Position numbers and translations under genes: made by a program. Below, in pieces: positions 1-6,768 of a stretch of DNA of 33,646 bases. The notes under the pieces are model-generated. The model saw only the letters and a program-made list of their open reading frames with translations, made no database searches and was not told the origin of the DNA. The DNA is from Ruminococcus sp. (GTDB lineage Bacteria > Bacillota > Clostridia > Oscillospirales > Ruminococcaceae), in the NCBI GenBank assembly GCA_024697545.1, contig JAILFN010000014.1, forward strand, positions 1 through 33,646. The letters run 5' to 3'. Position 1 is the first letter of the stretch, and every line of letters begins with the position of its first letter.

Positions 1-386
1 TCATTCAGATACAGAGGAACAGAATACCGCTCAAAACGAATAGGCGCACCGCCGCCGATATATTTGCCTGTTCCGAGCAGGAAAGCTATCTCTTTCAGCG
101 TTCCCCTCGTCATACGGTTATCGCAGTCTATCGTCACAATAATATCGCCGTTCGCATTAAAGATCCCTGCATTTCTGACCTTGGCAATACACCTGTCTCC
201 GTTATAAATGACCTTCGCGCCCTGTTTTACGGCGATCTCCGCAGTCCTGTCAGTACAGCGGTTGCACACCACGATGATCTCGACCTCACCGCCGTAATGC
301 TTTGCGGCGGCTTTTACAGAACGTATGCACCTTGCAACATACTTTTCTTCGTTATGGGCAGGAATGATGACCGAGATACTTTTCAT
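1..386 (-). CDS. Family 2 glycosyltransferase, N-terminal part (cut by window edge)
   Basis: This frame starts at ATG 386-384 and stays open for 128 codons to the window edge, so the C-terminus is missing. The N-terminus (SVIIPAHNEE, residues 4-13) and a DxD-like TIDCDN at residues 85-90, where family 2 enzymes bind the nucleotide-sugar and metal, mark a GT-A fold glycosyltransferase. An AAGAGGTG ribosome binding site lies just upstream. It follows the flavoprotein gene by 20 nt, so the two are probably co-transcribed from the TetR promoter. The sugar donor and acceptor cannot be told. A GT2 next to a CrtI-like flavoprotein is seen in carotenoid-glycoside loci, but two genes do not establish such a pathway. 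Confidence 0.85.
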   Translation of the reverse strand, partial: MKSISVIIPAHNEEKYVARCIRSVKAAAKHYGGEVEIIVVCNRCTDRTAEIAVKQGAKVIYNGDRCIAKVRNAGIFNANGDIIVTIDCDNRMTRGTLKEIAFLLGTGKYIGGGAPIRFERYSVPLYLN

Positions 387-406
387 TACGACACCTCTTT
401 TTCTTA

Positions 407-1888
407 TCATATCTCAATGCTTCTTTTCTCCTTTTTCAATATTCTCTGTATTGCGAATTTCCCTGAAATTGCAGCGATAGGCAGTCCGCCGGGACTCATT
501 ATCCATTGTCCTGCCATATAGAAGTTATCGAGTCCTTTCAGAACGCCCTTGATCTTTAACTGCTTTGCACCTATGGTAGTCACAAATGCCATGTACGCTC
601 CGTGATAGGCGTTGCAGTATCTTTCGTAGGTCATTGGTGTCCAGCAGTCGAGAAGCTCAAGTCTGCCGTCAAGCTCGGGGAATTCTCTGACTATTCGTTC
701 GGTGACTTCCTTTATAAGCTCCTGCTTTTTAGCCCTGTATTCTTCTTTTGAAAGGCTTTTCCAGTAAGTGAAATCCTCGTCCGTCTGGGGGATATTCGTC
801 TGCAACACAGCTTTTCCCTCGGGAGCAAATGTCTTGTCGTAACCGTAGTTTTTTATGTATATCCGATCAAAGCTCCTGCCGCCGATGGCGATAGGCTCAC
901 AGCCGAAGAATATGGTATCCTCAGCGCTGAAACCGTTATCTATCTTGTATGCGATCTGAAATCCGCTGGTCACAGGATATTTGCTGCTGTCAGCGTATGC
1001 TGCCGAAAACTCTTTTGGCATATACGATCTGTCTATCAGCCGCCCGAACAGAAAGCTCGGATCTACCGCAGAAATGACCTCGTCAGCCAAGACTTTTTCA
1101 CCGCTTTCAAGCTCAATGCCCACAGCCTTGCCGTTTTCGACGATAATACGTTTGACAGGTGTATCGGTGTAAAGCTCGCCGCCCATTGACTTAAATCTCT
1201 CAATTATCCTGTTTGTCATAGCAAGCGATCCGCCTATGGGGATATTGCCGTTTCCGCCGGTCATGGTAGCATAGGAAACAAGGAATGAATATGCCGTGTA
1301 GTTAGCGGGAAGATAGTCGGTCATCAGCTTTTTCAGCAAGGGCGAACGGAAGCGCTCGGCAAGTCCGTTAAGGTCGATCTTTCCGTACTCCTTCATGACC
1401 TTCGGCATATTCGCCATGCTTTTGCCCATTTTTATGTAGTCGCCCATCTTCATCATATCCATAGGCTTTTCAGCGGGGATCGTGCAGCTTTCGGCATATC
1501 TGACGTGCTGAATGAACTTGCGTATCTCCGCTTCATCCTCGGGGGATAATGCGATAAGCTCACGCTCCGTCCTGTCAAGATCTTTCCAGAGGGTAGCTTC
1601 CTGCCCGTTAAGACGGCTGGAGTAGAACTTGTCTGTATCAGCATAGGGTGTGTTCTCATCTATCGCACCCATTGTGTTCCATACCTGCCACACCGAGGTG
1701 CTGCTGTCTGTCCCCGTGAGCCAGTGTATGCAGTTGTCGATATGGCAGCCCTTTCTGTTCCAGCCCATACACTCGCCGCCCGCAACATGGTTCTTTTCGT
1801 ATATTGCTGCCTTGTAGCCTGCTTTCAGGGCATATATCCCTGCCGAAAGCCCTCCGATACCGCCGCCGATGATCACTATCTTTTTCAT
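407..1888 (-). CDS. Phytoene desaturase/CrtI-like FAD-dependent oxidoreductase
   Basis: The 493-residue protein begins with a Rossmann dinucleotide-binding motif, GGGIGG at residues 8-13, with an acidic residue (E31) ending the second strand, as in FAD enzymes. The C-terminus carries the second FAD contact typical of the family (FYMAGQW followed by SPGGLPIAA). This is the amine oxidase/phytoene desaturase superfamily, which performs FAD-dependent desaturation or isomerization of isoprenoid or other hydrophobic substrates. Length is normal for CrtI-like proteins. A GGAG ribosome binding site sits 6 nt before the ATG. The gene lies between a small unknown gene and a GT2 gene in the TetR-headed run. 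The substrate is unknown, and other NAD(P)/FAD oxidoreductases of this superfamily are possible. It is outside the biosynthetic operon, so I do not assign it a thiazoline-oxidising role. Confidence 0.8.
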   Translation of the reverse strand: MKKIVIIGGGIGGLSAGIYALKAGYKAAIYEKNHVAGGECMGWNRKGCHIDNCIHWLTGTDSSTSVWQVWNTMGAIDENTPYADTDKFYSSRLNGQEATLWKDLDRTERELIALSPEDEAEIRKFIQHVRYAESCTIPAEKPMDMMKMGDYIKMGKSMANMPKVMKEYGKIDLNGLAERFRSPLLKKLMTDYLPANYTAYSFLVSYATMTGGNGNIPIGGSLAMTNRIIERFKSMGGELYTDTPVKRIIVENGKAVGIELESGEKVLADEVISAVDPSFLFGRLIDRSYMPKEFSAAYADSSKYPVTSGFQIAYKIDNGFSAEDTIFFGCEPIAIGGRSFDRIYIKNYGYDKTFAPEGKAVLQTNIPQTDEDFTYWKSLSKEEYRAKKQELIKEVTERIVREFPELDGRLELLDCWTPMTYERYCNAYHGAYMAFVTTIGAKQLKIKGVLKGLDNFYMAGQWIMSPGGLPIAAISGKFAIQRILKKEKRSIEI

Positions 1889-1924
1889 GTTTGTCTCCGT
1901 CCTTTCTGTTTTTTTATCAAAGCA

Positions 1925-2281
1925 TCAAAATTCTGTCGGCTTATCAAAAAATCCCCACCCGCATAATTCAAAATTTTCAATATCTTTATTTCCGATAGCG
2001 GATGCCAGTTTTTTCGGATCTATCTTAAAATCAACGGGGATCCCGTTTTTGATTTCAAGCTCTACCGTGATACGGATCTTTCCTTCAGCCTCTTTAAGGG
2101 CTTTCGCCGCTCTTTCATATCTGCCGTCTTCCCACATACTATATGCCTTTGTTGTGATCGCATAATATGCGTTACAATAATATACGCCGTCAGTTGCCTG
2201 AATACAGGGCAATCCGTCAGACTCCCTGAACTTAAAGTCCATAAGAACAGACATATACTCGGCTTTTGAAAACAATCCCAT
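1925..2281 (-). CDS. Small protein of unknown function
   Basis: I do not recognise this family. I place the start at the ATG giving MGLFSKAEYMS (118 residues) because a GAGAG sequence lies 4 nt before it, whereas the upstream in-frame ATG at 2326 has no ribosome binding site. The protein is soluble and mixed alpha/beta, with aromatic residues clustered in the middle (VYYCNAYYAI) and a helical segment resembling a tetratricopeptide-like helix (WEDGRYERAAKALKEAE). No signal peptide or membrane segment is visible. It lies 62 nt after the TetR gene and 36 nt before the flavoprotein gene, so it probably belongs to the same TetR-controlled transcript. Confidence 0.6.
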   Translation of the reverse strand: MGLFSKAEYMSVLMDFKFRESDGLPCIQATDGVYYCNAYYAITTKAYSMWEDGRYERAAKALKEAEGKIRITVELEIKNGIPVDFKIDPKKLASAIGNKDIENFELCGWGFFDKPTEF

Positions 2282-2343
2282 TTTTCTCTCAACTCTTTCT
2301 ATATCCTGATATATTACCGACAACATAGATCTGTTTTATGCTT

Positions 2344-2919
2344 TTAAACTTCTGTGTATTTCAGTATCGCCGTTATCCATTCGGTTTCCGGGAGGGGTAT
2401 TTCGGGGGTTATAAGGTGCTGCTCCATAATGCCTTGAACGCTGCACCAGAAGGCAGAGGAAAGTGATCTTGCATCACCGCTCCTGATAACGCCCTGCTCC
2501 TGCCCCTGTTTTATGATCTCTGCGGAAAATCCTATCTGATCTACCGAAAGGGCAAGCTGCCTGATCTCATCGGGGATACCAGGTCGTCTTGCCTGCGACA
2601 TCAGCACGAACATCTGAAACACCCACGGCTGTTCCTTTGCCGCACCGAACAGCCCATCTATGGTTTTGGTGAAGTAGTCGAGAGGAGCATCAAATCCTAT
2701 CTTTTCGGGACGTTTTGTCGCTTCCAGCCCCATTTCAACAAGCGACTTGTAGAGTGCTTCCTTTGATTCGTAATAATGGAACAGCAATCCCACACTTATC
2801 CCAAGCGACTCGGCAATGTCAGATACTTTCGTTTCACTGAAACCCTTTGTCACGAACAGCTCAAGCGCTTTGAGCATTATCTGTTGCTGACGCATTTCTT
2901 TTTGTTCTTTCCGTGTCAT
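2344..2919 (-). CDS. TetR/AcrR-family transcriptional regulator
   Basis: The 191-residue protein has the classic TetR N-terminal helix-turn-helix at about residues 10-58, including KALELFVTKGFSETKVSDIA and the recognition segment GISVGLLFHYYESKEALY. The C-terminal half is the variable ligand-binding and dimerization domain. An AAGGAG ribosome binding site precedes the ATG by 8 nt. A promoter (2978-3006) and an 18-bp palindrome touching its -10 (2963-2980) lie just upstream, so autorepression of this gene and the genes behind it is the likely mode. The inducer is unknown. Family assignment is certain; the regulon is inferred from layout. Confidence 0.93.
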   Translation of the reverse strand: MTRKEQKEMRQQQIMLKALELFVTKGFSETKVSDIAESLGISVGLLFHYYESKEALYKSLVEMGLEATKRPEKIGFDAPLDYFTKTIDGLFGAAKEQPWVFQMFVLMSQARRPGIPDEIRQLALSVDQIGFSAEIIKQGQEQGVIRSGDARSLSSAFWCSVQGIMEQHLITPEIPLPETEWITAILKYTEV

Positions 2920-2962
2920 CGGTTCGTCTCCTTTTTGCTTTTATTTAGTTGAAAAACCATTC

Positions 2963-2980
2963 ATTGAATCTGTATTCAAT
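2963..2980. promoter_or_regulatory. Palindromic operator, probable TetR site
   Basis: The sequence ATTGAAT-CTGT-ATTCAAT is a perfect 7+4+7 palindrome. It abuts the -10 element of the minus-strand promoter and lies 44 nt upstream of the TetR start codon. Palindromes with TGAAT...ATTCA half sites are common TetR-family operators in Firmicutes. Binding by the adjacent TetR protein is inferred from position and symmetry. Confidence 0.7.
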
Positions 2981-3006
2981 ATATCACAAATACAGACAAA
3001 AGTAAA
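2978..3006 (-). promoter_or_regulatory. Sigma-A type promoter for the tetR gene run
   Basis: On the minus strand TTTACT (3006-3001) and TATATT (2983-2978) are separated by exactly 17 nt, giving four and five matches to the two consensus hexamers. The predicted start is about 50 nt before the TetR ATG. The operator palindrome overlaps the -10, a layout suited to repression. Confidence 0.65.
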
Positions 3007-3063
3007 GACCTTACATAAATATTTGTAAAAATGCCTAAACTCAAACGACATCACAAAGCAAAA

Positions 3064-3089
3064 CGCACCATTTTATACAAAACAGTGCG
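3064..3089 (-). terminator. Possible terminator after the thiazoline-hydrolase-family gene
   Basis: An imperfect 11-bp inverted repeat (CGCACCATTTT / AAAACAGTGCG, two mismatches, 4-nt loop) lies between the stop at 3206 and the TetR promoter. On the minus strand it is followed by GTTTTGCTTTG, a broken T tract. The position fits termination of the upstream gene pair. The stem core is AT-rich and the tract interrupted, so the call is modest. Nothing else is evident in 3090-3205. Confidence 0.4.
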
Positions 3090-3205
3090 CTCTACTAATA
3101 TTATTCAGCTTGAATTTACTGTATTTCATTCATCAATTTGAAGCCGACCTTTCAGGCAGCTCTCTTCTCAGCAGCGGCGGGGGCGTTTCATGACACAGGC
3201 TCGTT

Positions 3206-3844
3206 TTATACTCCGTCAGGTCTTATCGGACATTCTCCCTTCAGCTCATAATGACAGTCACAGCAGTTGTCACCGCAGCCGAGCGTCTTTGTCCGCTTGA
3301 AGCCATTGCCCATGTAATGAGAGATCATATAATCTATGCTGCATATCCCCGGCAGCATACCCTCCGCACCGAATTCTTTTGCAAATGCTATGAATCCGCA
3401 TTTCGTTATATCTATCTCAAAGCTGTTTTCGTCAATATCCCGATACGCGATCTCCCAGTCGTAGGGGTGCAAACCTTTCTTCTGCCGCAGTTCGTGCTTT
3501 GCAGCTTTCTTTCGGAAACTGTTGAGATATGTTTTTCCCGCCATATGCAAAAACGGTTTCGGGATGGTGAGCAGCATCTTCTCATTCATCAGCCACATCA
3601 GTTCATCTGCCTGCTTTGCATCAAGCCCGAGCCCCCGCATCGTCCTGTACCACGCAACATATGAAGGCGCATACGCATAATTGAAAGAAAACACGCTCTT
3701 GCCGATATCGGGAGTTCTTTCCAGCACCTTCTTGAATGATCTGTCGGATCTATCCTTGAAATCCCGCCAGAATACCACGCCGTATTTTTCTGTTATCATT
3801 TTTCGGCTGCGCGTCATCGTAAGATGATAAATAAACTTCATCAT
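3206..3844 (-). CDS. L-2-amino-thiazoline-4-carboxylate hydrolase family protein
   Basis: The 212-residue protein matches, from memory, the family named after L-2-amino-thiazoline-4-carboxylic acid hydrolase, which opens a thiazoline ring on the route to cysteine. Supporting features are the length, the N-terminal basic helix, the central DWEIAYRDIDENSFEIDITKCGF region and a cysteine-rich C-terminal stretch (CGDNCCDCHYELKGEC) that could hold a metal or redox centre. No signal peptide is seen. Its ATG overlaps the stop of the upstream alpha/beta hydrolase gene by 4 nt, so the two are translationally coupled. Many members of this family in Firmicutes have no proven activity, so the reaction is uncertain even though the family call is fairly good. 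Confidence 0.65.
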   Translation of the reverse strand: MMKFIYHLTMTRSRKMITEKYGVVFWRDFKDRSDRSFKKVLERTPDIGKSVFSFNYAYAPSYVAWYRTMRGLGLDAKQADELMWLMNEKMLLTIPKPFLHMAGKTYLNSFRKKAAKHELRQKKGLHPYDWEIAYRDIDENSFEIDITKCGFIAFAKEFGAEGMLPGICSIDYMISHYMGNGFKRTKTLGCGDNCCDCHYELKGECPIRPDGV

Positions 3845-5055
3845 TGTGCCGCCGCCCCCTTATTTATCTGCTCTATCCAATTGCAGATCGTATCCAGCAC
3901 TATCTTGCCGTTTCCGACGTTGCAGTGATTCTGAGCGTTTTCCTTATCCGTGAACAGTCTGAAAGTCAGGCTCTTCACGTTTTTCAGCATATTGATCTCT
4001 CTGCCGATAAGTTTGTGATCAATAAAATGGTCTTGATTTGCGCCGATGATAAGCATATCCTGCGTTATCTTATCGGCTATCGGTTCGAGATCGTAAAGCT
4101 TCAGCTTCTTTGCATAGCCGTAAGCGTCCTTGGCTTCGTAGGCATAGCAGCCGTGCTTTAGTCCCCAGTCTATGATAGGCTCTTTCTTTGCTTTCTTCCC
4201 GAAAATGAAATTGATGAGCGGGCGGGCGTGTATCTTCATGAACAGATAGAACAACCTGCGGACGGCGGGTCTCTGCATACCTACGATAACGTCCTGAAAG
4301 CAGGGGAATACCGACCACGCCACGACCTTTGTGATACGCTTGTCAAAGGCTGCCGCCCGCGGTGCGAGATAGCCGCCGAGCGATATCCCGACTATCGTTA
4401 CATCGTCAAGTCCGAAGTGATCGAGAACGGCTTTTACAGGCTTTTCCCACTCGTGCGTAAAGTGCATTCCCTGCGTTCGCATCACGCCTCCCTGCCCGGG
4501 ACCCTCAAACATATAGACCTCAAAGCCCTGTTCCTGCAAATACAGCACCGTGAACAGGAACTCTTCAAAATAGCTGTCGTTTCCGCCGTGAAGAAGTATC
4601 GTTCCCTTCGATCTCCCTTTCGGTACAACGTGCATGACGGGCAGCTTCACATTTTTATATGGAACGACCGTTTTTTCGATACGGGGCGGCATCGACCCGT
4701 TCACGCCGCCTGCCTCAAAGTAATCCGCATAGTACCGGTAGAAAAGCTCCGTTGCCTTTTGGTAATACTTTTTCTTGTCGGGGTCGCCGTCATACATAAA
4801 AAACTCGCTCATACGGTAATAGGCGATAACGTTCTGAATACGGTTCTCTTTCATCGCCGTGTTCCCGAGTGCGATAAGCTCGCGCTTCCAGTCGGCACTT
4901 GTTTTTATCCTGCCTGCTATCGGCTTTATGTCCTCTATCCTGCCGCCGTCCCAGTTGATAACGCGGTTGAGCTGATAGTCAAAATTGCGCTCGGGATTGA
5001 GCTTGTATACGCCGCTTTTCAGCTTTACGGGTCGGCTGACATCGTACTTGTCCAT
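3841..5055 (-). CDS. Alpha/beta hydrolase, FrsA/pseudooxynicotine-hydrolase-like
   Basis: I place the start at ATG 5055 (404 residues) because a strong AAGGAG site lies 7 nt upstream; an in-frame ATG at 5073 would put that site inside the coding region. The protein has a helical N-terminal cap of about 140 residues, then an alpha/beta hydrolase core: oxyanion-side LLHGGND, nucleophile elbow GISLGG with Ser225, an acid in ANQDH (Asp342) and a His in AQNHCN (His377). The long N-terminal part and core order resemble the FrsA/2,6-dihydropseudooxynicotine hydrolase group. It is coupled to the next gene and follows an AraC-type gene by 76 nt. Substrate unknown. A hairpin covers its ribosome binding site. 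Confidence 0.8.
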   Translation of the reverse strand: MDKYDVSRPVKLKSGVYKLNPERNFDYQLNRVINWDGGRIEDIKPIAGRIKTSADWKRELIALGNTAMKENRIQNVIAYYRMSEFFMYDGDPDKKKYYQKATELFYRYYADYFEAGGVNGSMPPRIEKTVVPYKNVKLPVMHVVPKGRSKGTILLHGGNDSYFEEFLFTVLYLQEQGFEVYMFEGPGQGGVMRTQGMHFTHEWEKPVKAVLDHFGLDDVTIVGISLGGYLAPRAAAFDKRITKVVAWSVFPCFQDVIVGMQRPAVRRLFYLFMKIHARPLINFIFGKKAKKEPIIDWGLKHGCYAYEAKDAYGYAKKLKLYDLEPIADKITQDMLIIGANQDHFIDHKLIGREINMLKNVKSLTFRLFTDKENAQNHCNVGNGKIVLDTICNWIEQINKGAAAQ

Positions 5056-5063
5056 AAGAATGC

Positions 5064-5095
5064 TCCTTATCATTTTTCATTTGATATGATAAGGA
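5064..5095 (-). promoter_or_regulatory. Inverted repeat covering the hydrolase ribosome binding site
   Basis: A perfect 10-bp inverted repeat (TCCTTATCAT / ATGATAAGGA, 12-nt loop) lies just upstream of the start codon at 5055. The start-proximal arm contains the AAGGA of the ribosome binding site. In RNA this would hide the site; in DNA it could be an operator, for example for the neighbouring AraC-type protein. Both readings are inference. Confidence 0.55.
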
Positions 5096-5131
5096 TAACA
5101 TTTTTCGGCAGCAAATACTTTCAAATAGGCG

Positions 5132-5854
5132 CTAACTTTTTGAATATTCCGAGAATGATATGCCGAACATCCGCTTGCAGGTGGCGGCAAAGTGCGACGG
5201 CGAATCAAACCCTGCCATAAGGGCGGCATCGGTGATATTGCCGTATTTTTGAAAACAGATATAACCCTTACGCATTTTCTCCCAGGCGAGATACCGTGAC
5301 AGCGATATCCCGAGGTTTTCCTTAAACAGGTGCGACAGGCGGCTTTTTGAAAGAAAAACTCTTTCGCAAAGAAACCCTACCGCGTCCTCGGGGACCTCCT
5401 CCATTTCTTTGAGGATAGCCAGTGCTTCGGATATTCTCTCGTCAAGCCGCAGATCATCCGCTTTTGTCAGACCGAGACATCCAAGTATCGCTCGATCGGC
5501 TTTTACAAGACTGTTCTTATTCTCCTGCCAAAGAGCATTTATCTTCCGCACCTGTTCCTCTTCGGGGCAGAAAAAGCTCTCACCGTGCAGACAGGATCGT
5601 TCAAGCTCGTTTGCATAGCGGCTTGCGGGGTCGAACAGGAATACGAGCATTTCGCCCGAGTCGGAATATACCGTATGCGGAACGTCCGATGCAATAATGA
5701 TCGCCTTTGCCTTAAAGCTGTTTTCATTAACGATACAATGCAGATCGGCTCCGAACCCAACTATCAGATGAACGGCAAGGTGTGTATGGACATCGGGCGT
5801 GCGGTACTCGGAACGCATCAGCAGATGATCGTACTCAAACAGTGTTTCGGTCAT
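5132..5854 (-). CDS. AraC-family transcriptional regulator with cupin-like sensor domain
   Basis: The 240-residue protein has an N-terminal cupin-like ligand domain (HTHLAVHLIVGFG near residue 22, DVPHTVYS) and a C-terminal AraC double helix-turn-helix covering about the last 95 residues, including SKSRLSHLFKENLGISLSRYLAWEKM and ITDAALMAGFDSPSHFAATCKRMFGISFSEY. I chose ATG 5854 because AAGGGG lies 8 nt upstream; an in-frame GTG at 5863 would fall directly on that site. It sits immediately downstream of the biosynthetic operon and upstream of the alpha/beta hydrolase, so it could control either. Family certain, targets unknown. Confidence 0.9.
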   Translation of the reverse strand: MTETLFEYDHLLMRSEYRTPDVHTHLAVHLIVGFGADLHCIVNENSFKAKAIIIASDVPHTVYSDSGEMLVFLFDPASRYANELERSCLHGESFFCPEEEQVRKINALWQENKNSLVKADRAILGCLGLTKADDLRLDERISEALAILKEMEEVPEDAVGFLCERVFLSKSRLSHLFKENLGISLSRYLAWEKMRKGYICFQKYGNITDAALMAGFDSPSHFAATCKRMFGISFSEYSKS

Positions 5855-5971
5855 TCGGCACACCCCTTTATGTCATTATGATATCGTCAAGGGCAAGCCC
5901 ACTCTGCCTGACCTTTGCGTCCGCTTGTAAGATCAGCTTTGAGTAAGGTTTTGCCGTGCGGTGTTATCATA

Positions 5972-5977
5972 AGTATA
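5972..5977 (-). promoter_or_regulatory. Weak extended -10 candidate upstream of the AraC gene
   Basis: On the minus strand TGCTATACTT gives an extended -10 (TGC before TATACT) about 120 nt upstream of the AraC start, just beyond the stop of the last biosynthetic gene. No good -35 is seen at 16-18 nt. I saw no convincing terminator in 5864-5991, so the AraC gene could also be read through from the biosynthetic operon. Confidence 0.25.
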
Positions 5978-5991
5978 GCATAGCGAACTAT

Positions 5992-6768
5992 TCATTTGTT
6001 CATACTCTGTCTGCACTGCTCCCTTATCAGCCCGCATATCTCAGGAAGAGTGTTTTTATTCTCAAAAAAGTGACTGCCTTCAAAGGTCCTGAGTGTAAAG
6101 CTGTCGGTGTATGCAGACCATTTTTTCATGCTTTCGCAGCCTGCTTTTTTATCTTCACTTCCGCAGAGCGCAAGAACTTTATACGGCAAACATATCGGAC
6201 TTCCGCATTCATACTCAGCCTGCATTATATAATCCGCCCGAAGCACGGGAAGATAATACTTGCGGAAATCAGAGTTATTGAGCTGCGCCTCGGTCACAAA
6301 ATCGTATTTGAGAAGAAGCCCGTCAAATTCCTCCTCTCCCGATCCTTCAGATACTTTTTCGACCTTCATTTCCGACGGCACTACACCTCCCGAGACAACA
6401 AGCAGCTCGGGACGTATCCCGTATTCCCTGTCAAGCAGCTGCGCCATTTCAAATGCAGCCGTACTCCCGAAGCATTTACCGTACAGCACTATTTTCTTTC
6501 CGCGCAGCTGCTGCAATGAATCATCTGCAAAAGCCCGAAGCATAGCCCTCAGATCAGTGAAGGCTTTGTCTTTCATGCGCGACTCCCTCATCGGATACTG
6601 CACAGGGTAAAGATCCATATTCGCAGCTGCGAAAGTCTTTCCCCATGAAGCAAAGAAGCTAGCACCCGCTCCCGAGTGAGGAAACAGGATCACTCTGATG
6701 TCAGAGTCGCGGCATTCTTTTGTAAATGAGAACCATTTGCTGTTCATTTTCCCACCATCTTTATTCAA
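5992..6768 (-). CDS. Type II thioesterase with a cysteine nucleophile position
   Basis: The 258-residue protein is an alpha/beta hydrolase of the type II thioesterase family, with the family N-terminus (VILFPHSGAGASFF near residues 26-39), an Asp in CGSED and a His in EGSHFF. The nucleophile elbow reads GKCFGS, so Cys99 sits where GHSMG enzymes have Ser. Such enzymes hydrolyse acyl or aminoacyl thioesters from carrier proteins, removing stalled units or releasing product. Some NRPS thioesterases with Cys nucleophiles favour transfer to an amine or ring closure over hydrolysis. The ATG overlaps the stop of the preceding NRPS gene by 4 nt. That NRPS ends in a bare carrier domain, so this enzyme is a good candidate for product release. 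Confidence 0.85.
   Translation of the reverse strand: MNKDGGKMNSKWFSFTKECRDSDIRVILFPHSGAGASFFASWGKTFAAANMDLYPVQYPMRESRMKDKAFTDLRAMLRAFADDSLQQLRGKKIVLYGKCFGSTAAFEMAQLLDREYGIRPELLVVSGGVVPSEMKVEKVSEGSGEEEFDGLLLKYDFVTEAQLNNSDFRKYYLPVLRADYIMQAEYECGSPICLPYKVLALCGSEDKKAGCESMKKWSAYTDSFTLRTFEGSHFFENKNTLPEICGLIREQCRQSMNK

Noticed and set aside
407-1888. CrtI-like flavoprotein as the thiazoline oxidase of the cluster
   Set aside because: It belongs to a separate TetR-headed run and resembles isoprenoid desaturases, not the FMN-dependent oxidases used on thiazolines.
4228-5220. A 330-codon open frame on the plus strand
   Set aside because: It is antisense to the alpha/beta hydrolase and AraC genes and shows no family features or ribosome binding site.
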